The notes beneath the pieces are model-generated. The model searched no databases and was not told the DNA's origin. It saw only the letters and a program-made list of their open reading frames with translations. From Casuarina equisetifolia (lineage: Eukaryota; Streptophyta; Magnoliopsida; Fagales; Casuarinaceae), in assembly GCA_028551475.1 (NCBI GenBank), contig CM052360.1:25056682-25120681 (forward strand): DNA of 64,000 bases. Direction: 5' to 3'. The position numbers were made by a program, and so were the translations under genes. How positions within the stretch are numbered: position 1 is the first letter of the stretch; each line of letters starts with the position of its first letter. Below are positions 1 through 11,979 of this stretch, piece after piece.

Positions 1-736
1 TTGTTTAGCTCATTCTTAAAGTCTGTTGGTAAGGCTTAGTGATCTCTAGTGGCCCAAATGTGTCAGTTAAAACATTGGTTCTTCAAGCAAGAGTGTCAGT
101 GAAGCTCCTCTACTTGATGTAAAGTCAGGGTTTGATTGATAGATTTTTGGCATGTCCTATTTGTTTTAGTGTCTTGAATAATCATGTTTGGCAATGGGAT
201 GGAAAATATCCTATAGATATACATTTTTGGTTATGAAATTTTAATCCTACTGTAAAATTTGGGTTTTGGGTTTGATTGATCTTTTTGTTTTTAGAAATGA
301 AAATAAACTGTGTATTTTCTATCAGATGCCAGCTCAGGAAGGTTGGGTTTTGAGTGATATTTATTGTATTAAGAATTTAATTTAGACATTTTTACATGCA
401 CACATGTTTGTTGTGCTTTGGTGGGCTTGGGACCTGCAAATTTTAGGTTAGAGGTAACATTCTTAAAAACCAGATCTGGGTTTAAGTGGGTTTCTTCCCT
501 CAGGTACAGTGGGATAATCCTCTGGTCCCCTTTCCTTCACTTCCAAACAAAGCTGAATGTTGTTATCACTGGGGATCTTTTTAATGGGATTTTCTCACAT
601 GCCCCTTGTATGATGGGCGTTAAGTCCCACTTCATCTTTTATTATACTGATATAATCATCACAATAGAACGAATTGCATGTTGGATTGCTAGTGGCTTTT
701 TGTGAGTATTACTTACATGAACCATTTTGGTTACAG

Positions 737-1307
737 GATGCACAGAATAGAGTGGCAGCATTTGCTCTTTGCCGCCTGTTTCCTGATCTCCCTGTTCACT
801 TAGTAGTTAGGGAGCCCTATGCATCGCTTGTAATGCATTGGAAGGAAGGTGACTTCTTTTACTCTCTAAGGTGTTTGGTAATAAAATTGAAACTCTTGGA
901 AGTGTTTAGTTTTCTATATCTTAATAGCCTTTTTGATATCAGTGTATACATTAATTTCTCTAGTAGTTTGAGATGATATTGTTTATCTGGATTATCAATT
1001 TGCAATGTTATTGGAGTAATTAGCTAATGCTATATTTTGAAAGCTTACAGGGGAATCATTGTCCAACATGGAAAACAAAGAAGAAGATCGGAGGACAGAT
1101 TTTGTGGATTCATTGTTAAGAGCTGAACATTCCAGTTCAGCTGCTTCTGAAGATGTTGCAGATTGTTCCATACTCAAAAAATATCAGAAGCTTCATGCTG
1201 AAGAGAATGAATATTCAACTCATGCTGATTTTGATTCAGTGGTTAATAGTATGTCCTTTCATTTATCTCTGTTACCATTTTGGCAGACTTCTTTAATGAC
1301 ATGGAAC
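737..1307 (+). CDS. DExH-box RNA helicase (DExH7/DHX29-like), N-terminal exons only
   Basis: Two exons are visible. The first, 737-848, follows a ttacag acceptor and encodes DAQNRVAAFALCRLFPDLPV followed by HLVVREPYASLVMHWKEG. The second, from 1051, continues in phase (codon ggg split g|gg) as ESLSNMENKEEDRRTDFVDS and stays open into the assembly gap at 1308. From memory this matches the region ahead of the helicase core in plant DExH7-type proteins, which are DHX29 relatives acting on RNA in translation. The core itself (Walker A, DEAH, helicase C) is not in the window. Earlier exons must lie upstream of base 1 or were not recognised in 1-736. A gtatgt donor at 1249 is possible, but the next acceptor would leave only a 38-bp intron. 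The fragment is either a gene cut by the gap or a truncated copy. Confidence 0.6.
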
Positions 1308-1807
1308 NNNNNNNNNNNNNNNNNNNNNNNNNNNNNNNNNNNNNNNNNNNNNNNNNNNNNNNNNNNNNNNNNNNNNNNNNNNNNNNNNNNNNNNNNNNNN
1401 NNNNNNNNNNNNNNNNNNNNNNNNNNNNNNNNNNNNNNNNNNNNNNNNNNNNNNNNNNNNNNNNNNNNNNNNNNNNNNNNNNNNNNNNNNNNNNNNNNNN
1501 NNNNNNNNNNNNNNNNNNNNNNNNNNNNNNNNNNNNNNNNNNNNNNNNNNNNNNNNNNNNNNNNNNNNNNNNNNNNNNNNNNNNNNNNNNNNNNNNNNNN
1601 NNNNNNNNNNNNNNNNNNNNNNNNNNNNNNNNNNNNNNNNNNNNNNNNNNNNNNNNNNNNNNNNNNNNNNNNNNNNNNNNNNNNNNNNNNNNNNNNNNNN
1701 NNNNNNNNNNNNNNNNNNNNNNNNNNNNNNNNNNNNNNNNNNNNNNNNNNNNNNNNNNNNNNNNNNNNNNNNNNNNNNNNNNNNNNNNNNNNNNNNNNNN
1801 NNNNNNN
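1308..1807. other. assembly gap, exactly 500 N
   Basis: The run of N is exactly 500 long, which looks like a default scaffold gap rather than a measured size. It separates the interrupted DExH helicase fragment from a RAD54 gene lacking its first exon, so the true missing length may be much larger. Confidence 0.98.
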
Positions 1808-2067
1808 TGCAGCAATTAACTGGGGCACTTACTTAAACATGTTGATGCAGTTTATCCAAATTAACCCTATTGTTGTTTCTATGGAGTTGTTTGATTATTT
1901 TTTCTGTTCTCTTTGATATTCGAAAGCATTTTTGATCGTTTAAGATTCTCGGGCTTTTAGTTGTAGCTGGAAATGCTGATGTATCATTTTTTAATTGTAT
2001 TTATGAAATTTAAATGCTTTAAGTAAAACTTTCATAAGTTACAATTGGAAGTTATGATGTTTATCAG

Positions 2068-5000
2068 AGGCAACCTCATTGTGAAAAGACAGTCACTGCT
2101 TCCCCGAGTACTTTCGGTGACAGAAGCTGCAGCAGTTTGTAGAAAACCCTTTAAACCTCCATGCTCTAATGGCTATTGTGAGAGGAACGAACAGCTTGCA
2201 CGACGTCTTTCGGTTCGCAAACGGTTTGTCCCCTGGGGCTCTTTAGGGCCAGTATTGGTTCCAATTACGAACAGACTGAACATCCCAGGCATTGCAGAGA
2301 AGGATACAGAGGAAGAGAATGTAACTCTGCCACCTGGAATTGAGCCTTTGGTATTGTGGCAGCCTGAAGAATCTGAGGATGGGGCTGCAAATTTGGTACA
2401 AATAGAAGTTGACCCATTGCTTGTTCGTTTTCTTAGACCCCATCAAAGGTAATGCCTATGATACTAAATCTAAAATATCATATATGGGGCAGTTTATATG
2501 GAGAGCTTTTCCTTTTAGTTTTGTGTATGTAAATCTAAATACACAATTCCTCATGTAGATAACTGTAAGTAGAATCTTTGTTTATTTTGACTTAGCTGCA
2601 TTTAAACATCTATAGCAATTGAATGTTTAAATGACATAGGTTTCCAGTAAATTTGTATCATGTTTTCAATTGGTTATGGTTTCTTGTAAATGATGAGAAA
2701 TTTATTTTACTTTGATTGCAGAGAAGGGGTTCGGTTTATGTTTGAATGTGTTTCGGGATTATGTGGCACAGAAAAGTTTTTTGGATGCATTCTTGCTGAT
2801 GATATGGGGTGAATATCTCTTTTCTTGATCCCCTTTTTATCCTTTTATTCTACGTATATAACAGGCCATGTAGTGTCTGCTACATTCTAGTCACTTCATT
2901 AATTTTTGATATTTGCAGTTTGGGAAAGACGTTGCAGTCAATCACTTTACTGTATACTCTTCTTCGTCAAGGGTTTGATGGGAAGCCAACGGTTAAAAAG
3001 GCTATCATTGTCACCCCTACCAGTCTAGTAAGCAACTGGGAGGCTGAAATCGAGAAGTGGGTTGGAGAAAGAGTTCAACTTGTTTCTCTTTGTGAAAGCA
3101 CCAGAGATGATGTTTTCTATGGTATTGACAAATTCACAGATCCCCGAAGTCCCCTACAGGTAACCTATGCGATTATTTATGAAATTATCTTGAAAAATTT
3201 ATTATTCAACAATACCTTTGCAGGTGCTAATTGTTTCGTATGAGACATTCCGGATGCATTCATCAAAATTCAGCCATAGCGAATCTTGTGACCTTCTCAT
3301 ATGTGATGAGGCTCACCGGCTGAAAAATGATCAGACATTAACAAATCGGGTATATCATATGTAGAAGTTATATTTTTGTTATTCTATTTTTGATCTAGAT
3401 GCCAAGTTTTTATCTTTAAACTACCAACAACATTTCTGTGGATCAGGCATTAGCATCTCTCCCATGCAAGCGCCGAGTGTTGTTGTCTGGAACACCAATG
3501 CAGGTAAAAGGATCTTCCACATGCTTCTCTTAGATCATGATTTATTGCTTGTTCCTGCGTCATAATTGTCTCTCAATGCATATTCTTGCAGAATGACCTG
3601 GAAGAGTTCTTTGCAATGGTTAATTTTACCAATCCTGGGATATTGGGTGATGTTGCATATTTTCGTCGTTACTATGAGGTGATTTGGTTGCTTTGCTTTT
3701 CTGCATTATTCATGGTTGTTGAGGATGAATTTATAGCATTGTGTTGTGTACATCAATCTTTTCACCTATTTGAGGTATTTTTCGTATGTTATCATTTTCC
3801 TCCCTTTCACTTTGACCGGGGCATATGGGATGCCTTACTGGTTTCTATAAGTATCTGTCCTGGAAATTGCTATTGTTCCTTACCAGTATGAATCTGAAAA
3901 CACAAGTTTGCACCTCACTATTATGCTTACTCTTCAAATGATAATGGTGTACTCTAAGTAGTCTTACTTTTCTTATTCATTTATGTATAACTCCTCTTCC
4001 TTTTTCCCTTTTCAATAACTGGAAACTGAAAAACATAAATATTGTGAAGGCTCCTATCATATGTGGAAGAGAACCTACCGCTACTGAGGAAGAGAAGAAG
4101 CTAGGTGCTGAGCGCGCTGCAGAACTAAGTGCAAAGGTTAATCAGGTACTGTTTCCTAGTTTGCACGTGAACTGTAGAAGTCCACTCACTTAATGATAGA
4201 AGGTAGTGTCCCCTTGGCTTAGTGGTAAGCTAAAGAGCTCCTAGCCTGTGAGTCCATCAGATCAAGGGTTTGACAACCCCCTCCCCCTCCACCGTGTGCA
4301 TTTATTAAAAAAAAAATTGAAAGAGTTGTATCAGGATATTTCACTATGCTGGCCATAGAAATCTGACGTTCAGGGTTGATAGTGGAAGATGGAACTAGGA
4401 GGAGTTGTATTAGGATCTCACACTATTCTGGTTGTAGAAATCTGATGTTCAGGTTGATAGTGGAATATTGAGTAGAAAGTGTTGTATCAGGATCTTTCAC
4501 GACTGTGGTCCTAGAAATCGGACATTCAGGTTTGATAGTGGAAGCATTGAACTCTATGGGACTGGTGAATAGCTGATATAGATGTTCAATTAGAATACAT
4601 CTGTATATTTTTTTTTTCTCAGTTAGCTCACTACCGTCTATTTGCAGTTTATACTGAGGAGGACTAATGCATTATTATCGAATCACCTGCCACCAAAGGT
4701 ATGGTACTTGCTTGATCTATATGAAATTTTTTCTTTTAACTGTTTTGTTGCCTTTGTTTTATTGCTGGGCATGGTCATTGTGTTTTACAATATTTATATT
4801 TGCATTTGGTTGCTTAATTTATTGTGTAACATACAAATTCCAAGGCATGAGCTGTAATTTTCCTAGTGTTTTCAAGGGATTTAATAATTTGAATCTTGAT
4901 GTTTTATGGTAAAGAATTTTGTTGAAGATATATTTTTATGGCATTGTGAGGTTTATTATGGAATATGAGTGTAGCAAGTTCACTTCAGGAAGAAAAGTGA

Positions 5001-8000
5001 GGCAGTTGCTTCTAGTTTCCTCCTTTTTATTTTTTATTTTTAATTTTTTTAATTTACATTTATTTTTTCTAGTGTCAAGATTGGATTTTAGTTGAGTGTA
5101 ACTTATTTGTATGAGACCGAAAAGGATGCTTTGCTTTCTAAGATTTCATCTTAAGGAAAAAGTGCTCAATCACCCTACCTGAAATTGAGGAATCAACTAG
5201 ATTTTCCTAACCTTTTTGATATTTAGTATTGGATTCCTAGCAGATATGTGCTTGGATTGTCTGTTCTATAAGTTGTCCTTTGGAAAAATCAGGAAGTGGA
5301 TACCTTTCAATAAATTACTCAAACAAAGCCCCTTGGGTACTTTTCTTATCTAGTTTGACCAGCCTATTTGACAGGTAGGTAAAATGATTCCAATTTTTTC
5401 AACTTATTGATTTGCCTATCTTATGCTTTAAGTTTCAAAAGAATCTTATTACAAGCGTAGGATAGACATTTTCTTCATTTAAATATGCCATTCTTTTTGT
5501 TCTGAGATCAACTTATCAAGAGGATTGTGTTTCCCATGATCATCTGCTGCCTAGTTGAACTTCGTGGAATTGATGTAGTTACTGAGCCTTTGTCATCATT
5601 ATATTAGCAACCAAGTTTCAGGTTTATTCTCAGTATATCGGCAAACATTTTTAACCTTCTCTACAATTATAAACGATGAAGCATAACAACAAGACTAAGA
5701 TTGATCAGAATGCAGAATACATTATTGTCACGAGCCTACTGAAGAACCTACCAACATCCCTGGCAAGCATGATCAAGTTGAAGCATAATAAAATCACGTT
5801 GATTAAAGATGAAATACTAGGGAATGACATACTGCTGCTTATTCTTTGTACTTATAGCATCCATGTCGTGCACTTAACAGTAGTTATATGGTTGGGCATG
5901 GTACATGCAAAGGAAAGGAAGAACTTCCAACAAGATTTGCTTAACGAACTTATTTACAGGTCACATGTGATTTGTAATGTGGTTGGTTGATTTTGGATTC
6001 CGTGGAGTTCATGTACTTGTTTTTTTTTTTTTTTCTGTGTGAGGTTCTAATGAGGTACTTCATGATATTCCAGTTGGTGGAATCATACTTTTGTTGGACC
6101 TCTCCTGAGTGTAGTCATTCATAAGTGCTGATATTGGCAAATCTTTGTGATATTCTGGAAGTTTGATTAGAGTAACCTTTTTACATGTTACCTTTTTTGT
6201 CTGTCTGTTCTGTAAATATTCTTATAATCATGGTATTAAAACCTGACTTCTGAAACTATCCTACTTGCAGATGGTTGAAGTTGTTTGTTGCAAGTTGACT
6301 CCTCTCCAATCAGACTTATACAACCATTTTATACGATCCAAAAATGTGGGTACTCAATCTTCAGCTTGAAAACAGTGTTTTCTTGAAAGAGGTTATTAAC
6401 GTTAATAACAAGATGTCTGTTGGGACGTTTTTGATAATTTGTGTAATTTAGGTCAAACGAGCAATTACTGAAGAGATGAGGCAATCAAAGATTTTGGCTT
6501 ATATAACAGCTCTTAAGAAGTTGTGCAATCATCCAAAGGTATGAGCTATGGAGAGGGAATAAGCTTGCTGCAATGTTGCTTCTTTCAATACCATCCTTAT
6601 GGACCACTTCTAAGAACAAAAAATGGCAAATATTGAGATGTTTGTGTTTGCGTATCGTTGATCCTTTATGTTTTCTGGACATCTTTTTATTATCTGCAAT
6701 AAGTAGTTGATCCTTTAAGTCCATTAAAAATGTTGAGATCTGCTTTGAGATCTCAACTGACATGGGTATTGTCAAGTACTCATTAAGTAGATTTTTCCAC
6801 CTTTTTATTTTATTTTTCCCATTATATGTTCGCTTTCACTTTTAATCCTGGCACTACTTTCATACTCATGGGAGATGATATTATCCTGCAGCTTATCTAT
6901 GACACTATAAAAAGTGGGAGTCCAGGAACTTCGGGTTTTGAGGACTGTATTCGTTTTTTCCCACCAGAGATGTTCTCCGGAAGGTAATAAAGATTCTTGC
7001 TTATATGCTGCTTAGTTGTTATTATACTTGTCTTCTCAACATTTTGGTCTTACACTTTCTTGTTCCTTATTTTCTAGATCTGGATCATGGACTGGTGGTG
7101 ATGGGTCTTGGGTTGAGTTGTCAGGAAAAATGCATGTCTTAGCACGCTTACTGGGTCATCTGCGTCAGAGGACTGATGATCGTATTGTTCTTGTGTCAAA
7201 TTATACTCAGGTAAATAAGATTCTGTTTTAACTCCTTGAAGGATTTATAAGAATGAACTAAGTATAAACCAGTTGTTTGTGCTATTGCCTTTTGTTTCTC
7301 AGTTAAGAACACAAAGCTCTTGATATGTTAGTTAATGCTATTTCATCAAGTGGCACATAATTTTTTGTCAACATTAGAGTTGCTGAAGCTAAAATGCAGT
7401 TGCCATTGCATAAAACTTCCATAGGAACTACGCTAATATCGTGTCATTATGATGTACTTAACGCACTGCCTTGTAGAATAGACCATAGAATAACATTATA
7501 TCTTGTGTGGAGATTATTTTTCTGGATTAACAAAGGCATGGATTGAGAATATGTTTTGTTCATATATCTCTATTCAGCTATTTCACTGATAACACTGGAA
7601 TAACCTCCAACTTCCATTATAAATCAAAGACTGAATTGTAATCGCTGATGACAATTTTTGGTTGAAGTCTGTTCTATTTTCATCCAAGATGTCATTTTCG
7701 TTGCAGTTAATATACATGGTTTCCTGCGGTTATTACACATACTTTTTTTGTCATTTTTAGTTATACTTTTCTCAAGGCTTACATTTTTGGGATTTAGGAT
7801 GTCTGTTTTGGTTCTGTGCACATATTACTTTTTTGGAATTTGGATATTTGTTGATTATAAGAATTGATACCTGAAAAAATTTTATTTTGTTTGAGCAAAT
7901 TTTTTAGCGCAAATCAACCAACTACCACAACACATGAAATGTAAGCCTATTTTTGTGTAGAATGTCATTGTTAGTCAAACTTTAATCACTAGAGTTTCTC

Positions 8001-11000
8001 TTGAGGTCATAACAACATAACTGATACATGACTACATTTGCCCATATTGTTTTTGTTAGTCTTTCATGGTCTCAGTTTTCATGATTTTCATGACATCCTC
8101 CTGTACAAGAACACTTTATAACTAATATTCCTTTATTTAACCTATTGGTTCTTAAGGTTCGAATCAATTTGAAATCTTTTCCTAGCTTTCTTTACATGCT
8201 CTTCAGTTGGTTCTTCATTTTTTGCGAAAATCCTGCCATAGTTGTGTTAGACTTGCGCCTGCCAGAATTCTTGATCTGTTAAAATTGCTTTTGTAATCAA
8301 GAAAAATCTTTCTTGAATTACAACCTGATTACAATTTACTCATTGGATAAAGATAGAGTCAATCAATTAGTTAGTAATGTATTCTCCGATAGGACTCAAT
8401 TTCTTTTCCTAAATTAAAGTGGCTATGATGTCAGACCCTGGACCTCTTTGCTCAATTGTGTCGTGAAAGAAGATACCCATACCTGAGGCTTGATGGAACC
8501 ACATCAATCAGTAAAAGACAGAAGTTAGTCAACCGCTTCAATGACCCATCGAAGGTATACCATTTCTCACTTCACATATGTATTTGGAAATTTGTGTTTT
8601 GTTAGCCTTTTTCTTGCTTTTCTTTTATAGCATGTTAGACTTTTTAATTGATGGGATAACTATAACTGGACGCCTTACAAGGTGAGAGTGTTTCTGAGCC
8701 AAAAAGAGAAAAATTATAACTGAAAATTTTGCAGGATGAATTTGTGTTCCTGTTAAGCAGCAAGGCTGGTGGTTGCGGGCTCAACCTGATAGGTGGAAAT
8801 CGACTAGTCTTGTTTGACCCTGACTGGAATCCTGCGAATGATAAACAAGTAATAGCTTATGTTAGATTCTAGATAATGAACTTGGATGTGACTGATATAA
8901 TATGCGTAATCTTCTCCTATGAAACATATTCTTATGTTTTCAATTCGACCTACCTATTAACAGGCTGCCGCAAGAGTCTGGAGGGATGGGCAAAAGAAGA
9001 GAGTATACATCTACAGATTTTTGAGTAGAGGAACAATTGAAGAAAAGGTTTCAATGTGGAAGAAATTTGACAATACATCCAATATCTTTCATTTCCTGTC
9101 GGCATTTTGTACTATAATTCAGAGCAATTATGTTCAGATCCATCTTGATAGCCATTTTAACTTCCTGTAGGTCTACCAGCGTCAGATGTCAAAAGAAGGG
9201 CTTCAAAAGGTTATTCAGCAGGAGCAGACAGATAGCCTTACAACCCAGGTTTCAATTGCTTTGTATGGCGCTTGATGTTTGAGGTTTGCTCTTAAATGAA
9301 TGATGTGTGAAACTATCTTCCTTTTAGGGGAACTTTCTTTCGACGGAAGATCTACGCGATCTTTTCACACTTCATGAGAATGTGAGGTAATGCAATTTTT
9401 GTGCTGCATTTTATTGTCAAATGCATCACTGAAATGTTGTCTATATGCGTTTGCTTTGTGGTAATGATTTTGCCGAAGGACGTGCCATGAAGTCTTTTTA
9501 TACTTCTAATGATTTGCACGTTACATGGCCTGATGCAATTCTAATGGTTCTTATAAAGCGTAAAAGTCAATCTGTCTTCGGGTGCCCATTTTTTATCCCT
9601 TTCAAACGCAGTTTTAATCTCAACACTTTGTCCTATCAAGCTAGTTATGGTTTCAGTGAGCGAGTAAATATGGCTGATATTGGCAAAATAGTTAATGATA
9701 TGTAATGACACCTTCCCTTTTCCCAGATTTTTTCTCTTTTATTTTTTTCCTTTCCCAGTCCTCTTAAACTTTGTCGTATTTTTCAAAACTGTAAGTTGAA
9801 ACGCTTATCTGCTACAAGGCTTCTTCTTCATGTGCAGATGATACTGTTGAATGTTTATTTCCATCTTCCTGCATAAGATATCTGCATTTATATTTGTAGA
9901 TCTGAAATTCATGAGAAGATGAACTGCATCCGCTGCCAAAACTTCAATGATAAGCCCAAGAACATAGAAGAGAGAGATGCAAGTCAGTTGACGAATACTA
10001 GTTCTGAATCTCATCAAGAGTCGGGCGATATAGGTGGATTTGCAGAAATCACTGGATGCTTACACAAGTTAAAGAGCTCAGAGAAACAGGTATCTCCGCC
10101 TTTATTCAGTAGAGATCACTGCTTCTAATTTTGTTTTGGATGTCAGACGAGGTTCTTATCATTGACATGACGTTATCAGGTTGGGGCTCCTCTAGAAGAA
10201 GACTTAGGTAGTTGGGGGCATCATTTTCTCTCAACTTCAGTACCTGATTCTATTTTCCAAGCTGCAGCTGGTGACGAGGTGTGACAATACTTGACTTATT
10301 TGGTTTCACTGTTTCATTAGGAAAAAAATGAAAAAAAAAAGAATGGGACTAAATATCCTAATGTGGCATTATCAGCTGTACGTCATTCCCTGCCTACGTT
10401 TTACATGCGTTTGCTATCAAAAAGTTTTAGAGCTTTTTCTAGTGAAGAAGGTTTTTACCCATCATGTGTTAGCTTAGTATGAGAATTTCATGGTACAAGC
10501 ATATACATTCACAGCATAGGTCAAGCTGGTAAAGGAACCCAGCTTTGGCACTGGTTTCAATTACGAATTGTTGAACCAGAGCCTATAATGTTGCCGAGAA
10601 AGCTTCTTTATATATTAAACCAAGATGCTTGTATTTTTTTAATCTGGAATGAAAAATCTTTCGACATTTCTCATAAATCTCTCCCTCATTTTTCATTTTC
10701 TAACATTTTCCAGTTTTCCTTTTTGGCTTTCAGCCTTCCATGAATCCATTACACCAGAGCATTTTATGCTTCAGGACATCTGACCAACACTAGAATTCTA
10801 TTTATTGAGCTAGATCAGCTTTACCTCTTTGTGAATTATAGTACCAAATGATATTAGTGGAAGTGGATAAACAGGACTAATGTGTTGTTGTTCCAGGTGA
10901 CATTTGTCTTCACAAACCAAGTGGATGGGAAGCTTGTACCTGTTGAATCAACAAGCCCAAAGGTGCAAGAAGCAGAAGAAAAGGAGAACGAATTTAAATC

Positions 11001-11247
11001 ACATGAAAACTTGAACAAAAAAGCCAAGTTACTTTCTCAGCCTAGAAAGCCCCTACAATCGGTTTTGTCTAATGGAAATTCAATGAGAGGCACGTCATGT
11101 GCAATGCCTAAGGCAACAATGAAATCAATGAGAACTAGTTTAAAAGGTTCAACAAATGTAGTGGAGACTAAAATCTCTCAGGAAAACCAATTACCTCAGA
11201 AAAGATTATCTCCTGATATTATAACACACGATGATGATTTTGAATAA
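2068..11247 (+). CDS. RAD54: DNA repair and recombination protein RAD54 (SNF2-family translocase), 5' end missing
   Basis: RAD54 is a nuclear Swi2/Snf2 ATPase that works with RAD51 in homologous recombination. Exons read by eye: 2068-2448, 2722-2808, 2919-3159, 3224-3349, 3447-3503, 3592-3678, 4050-4145, 4648-4698, 6271-6345, 6452-6538, 6892-6983, 7078-7210, 8435-8554, 8735-8848, 8964-9047, 9171-9248, 9328-9386, 9900-10089, 10180-10278 and 10897-11247 (stop TAA). All phases agree and give 868 residues with no internal stop. Helicase motifs are intact: Walker A DDMGLGKTLQS across exons 2-3, DEAH box in [35 protein letters not shown] and the arginine motif [15 protein letters not shown]. The remembered Arabidopsis protein (about 910 aa) has roughly 60 more N-terminal residues. 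Exon 1 should end in AG to complete the Arg codon and is absent, presumably in the gap. The unusual C-terminal tail is Lys/Ser-rich and ends DDDFE. Confidence 0.93.
4204..4316 (+). mobile_element. tRNA-derived SINE, inside a RAD54 intron
   Basis: This intronic stretch has a pol III A-box-like TGGCTTAGTGGTAAG, a weaker B-box-like GGGTTTGACAACC about 50 bp downstream, and ends in ten A (4307-4316). That arrangement is typical of plant tRNA-derived SINEs. It lies in the intron between exons 4050-4145 and 4648-4698, in sense orientation. I could not identify a clear target-site duplication, so the boundaries are approximate. Confidence 0.5.
4325..4550. repeat. three tandem copies of a ~78-bp repeat in a RAD54 intron
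   Basis: Units begin with gttgtatcagg or gttgtattagg at 4325, 4404 and 4481 (periods 79 and 77). Each carries a tagaaatc core and a ttgatagtggaa end. The copies have diverged at scattered positions. The array starts immediately after the SINE poly(A). Confidence 0.75.
4699..6270 (+). other. long RAD54 intron, no further feature recognised
   Basis: This 1.57-kb intron separates the exon ending LPPK from the exon starting [12 protein letters not shown] see no exon, tRNA or clear transposon in it. A short open frame at 5676-5990 has no recognisable product. The next long intron (7211-8434) is likewise featureless to me. Confidence 0.6.
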
Positions 11248-11820
11248 AATTTTCTTTCTTTATTTTTTAATTTCGTATTCAATGTTGTTTTAAACAATTT
11301 TGGAAGTTAGCATAATCATGAATGTCAATTAAATTCGTACACATGGTTAATGCTATGAGGTTTTGACCTTTTAGCGGCCAGCAGAGCCATTATCATGTGA
11401 AAATATTTGTTCATTTGTTAGACTCTAACTTATCAAGTGCTACAAGAATTTTGATTTCAACTAAACAAAAAATCTAAGATATATATTTGTGAATCAAATT
11501 GGTACAAAATTAATGTAGCTTATTATAGGTATTCTTTACTGTAAGAGTATTAGTTAAAACTGATTTTTTTTTATTGTAATGTTTATGTAAAAATATTAAG
11601 TTTATATCAATTGTTGGGGGATTATGTGTTAAAAAAGGCCAAAGTTATTTATTAATTTTTTTTGTTTTAGATGGTAATGAATATTTGAAAGGAGGTTATA
11701 TAATTTAATTTTCATTAATTTATTATCCAAATATATTTCAATGCGGGTTTAATTCAGCAAATAATAAGTTAAGTTATAAATATGCTTTTTTTATGTCAAC
11801 CCACTGTAATTGTCGCAACA
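11248..11820. other. RAD54-BOP1 intergenic spacer, distal part
   Basis: This is AT-rich sequence between the RAD54 stop and the BOP1 promoter, with no open frame or repeat that I recognise. It presumably holds the RAD54 3' UTR and polyadenylation signals. The whole distance from RAD54 stop to BOP1 start codon is only about 730 bp. Confidence 0.6.
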
Positions 11821-11839
11821 TTCAAAATCGGGCCGGATT

Positions 11840-11905
11840 TGCCCGACCCAAGCCCACAACATTCATCGCCCTCCCCGTATTTCGTAGCTCTAAAACCCTA
11901 AACCA
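11840..11905 (+). promoter_or_regulatory. BOP1 promoter/leader with site II and telo-box motifs
   Basis: AGCCCA at 11851-11856 is a site II element (TGGGCT) in reverse, and a GGGCC core lies just upstream. The telo-box AAACCCTAA sits at 11893-11901, about 80 bp before the start codon. Telo-box plus site II is the known promoter signature of plant ribosomal-protein and ribosome-biogenesis genes, which fits the downstream gene. The motifs are seen directly; their activity is inferred. Confidence 0.7.
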
Positions 11906-11979
11906 CTCGTTCTTCTTCTTGACCTCCTCGTCCGGAGTCATTGAAACGCTGAAACAGAGACAGAAGGAAGAAGGTGGAG

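Noticed and set aside
1249-1286. GT...AG pair that would form an intron in the DExH helicase fragment
   Set aside because: It would be 38 bp, below the usual minimum for plant introns, and the frame is open through it.
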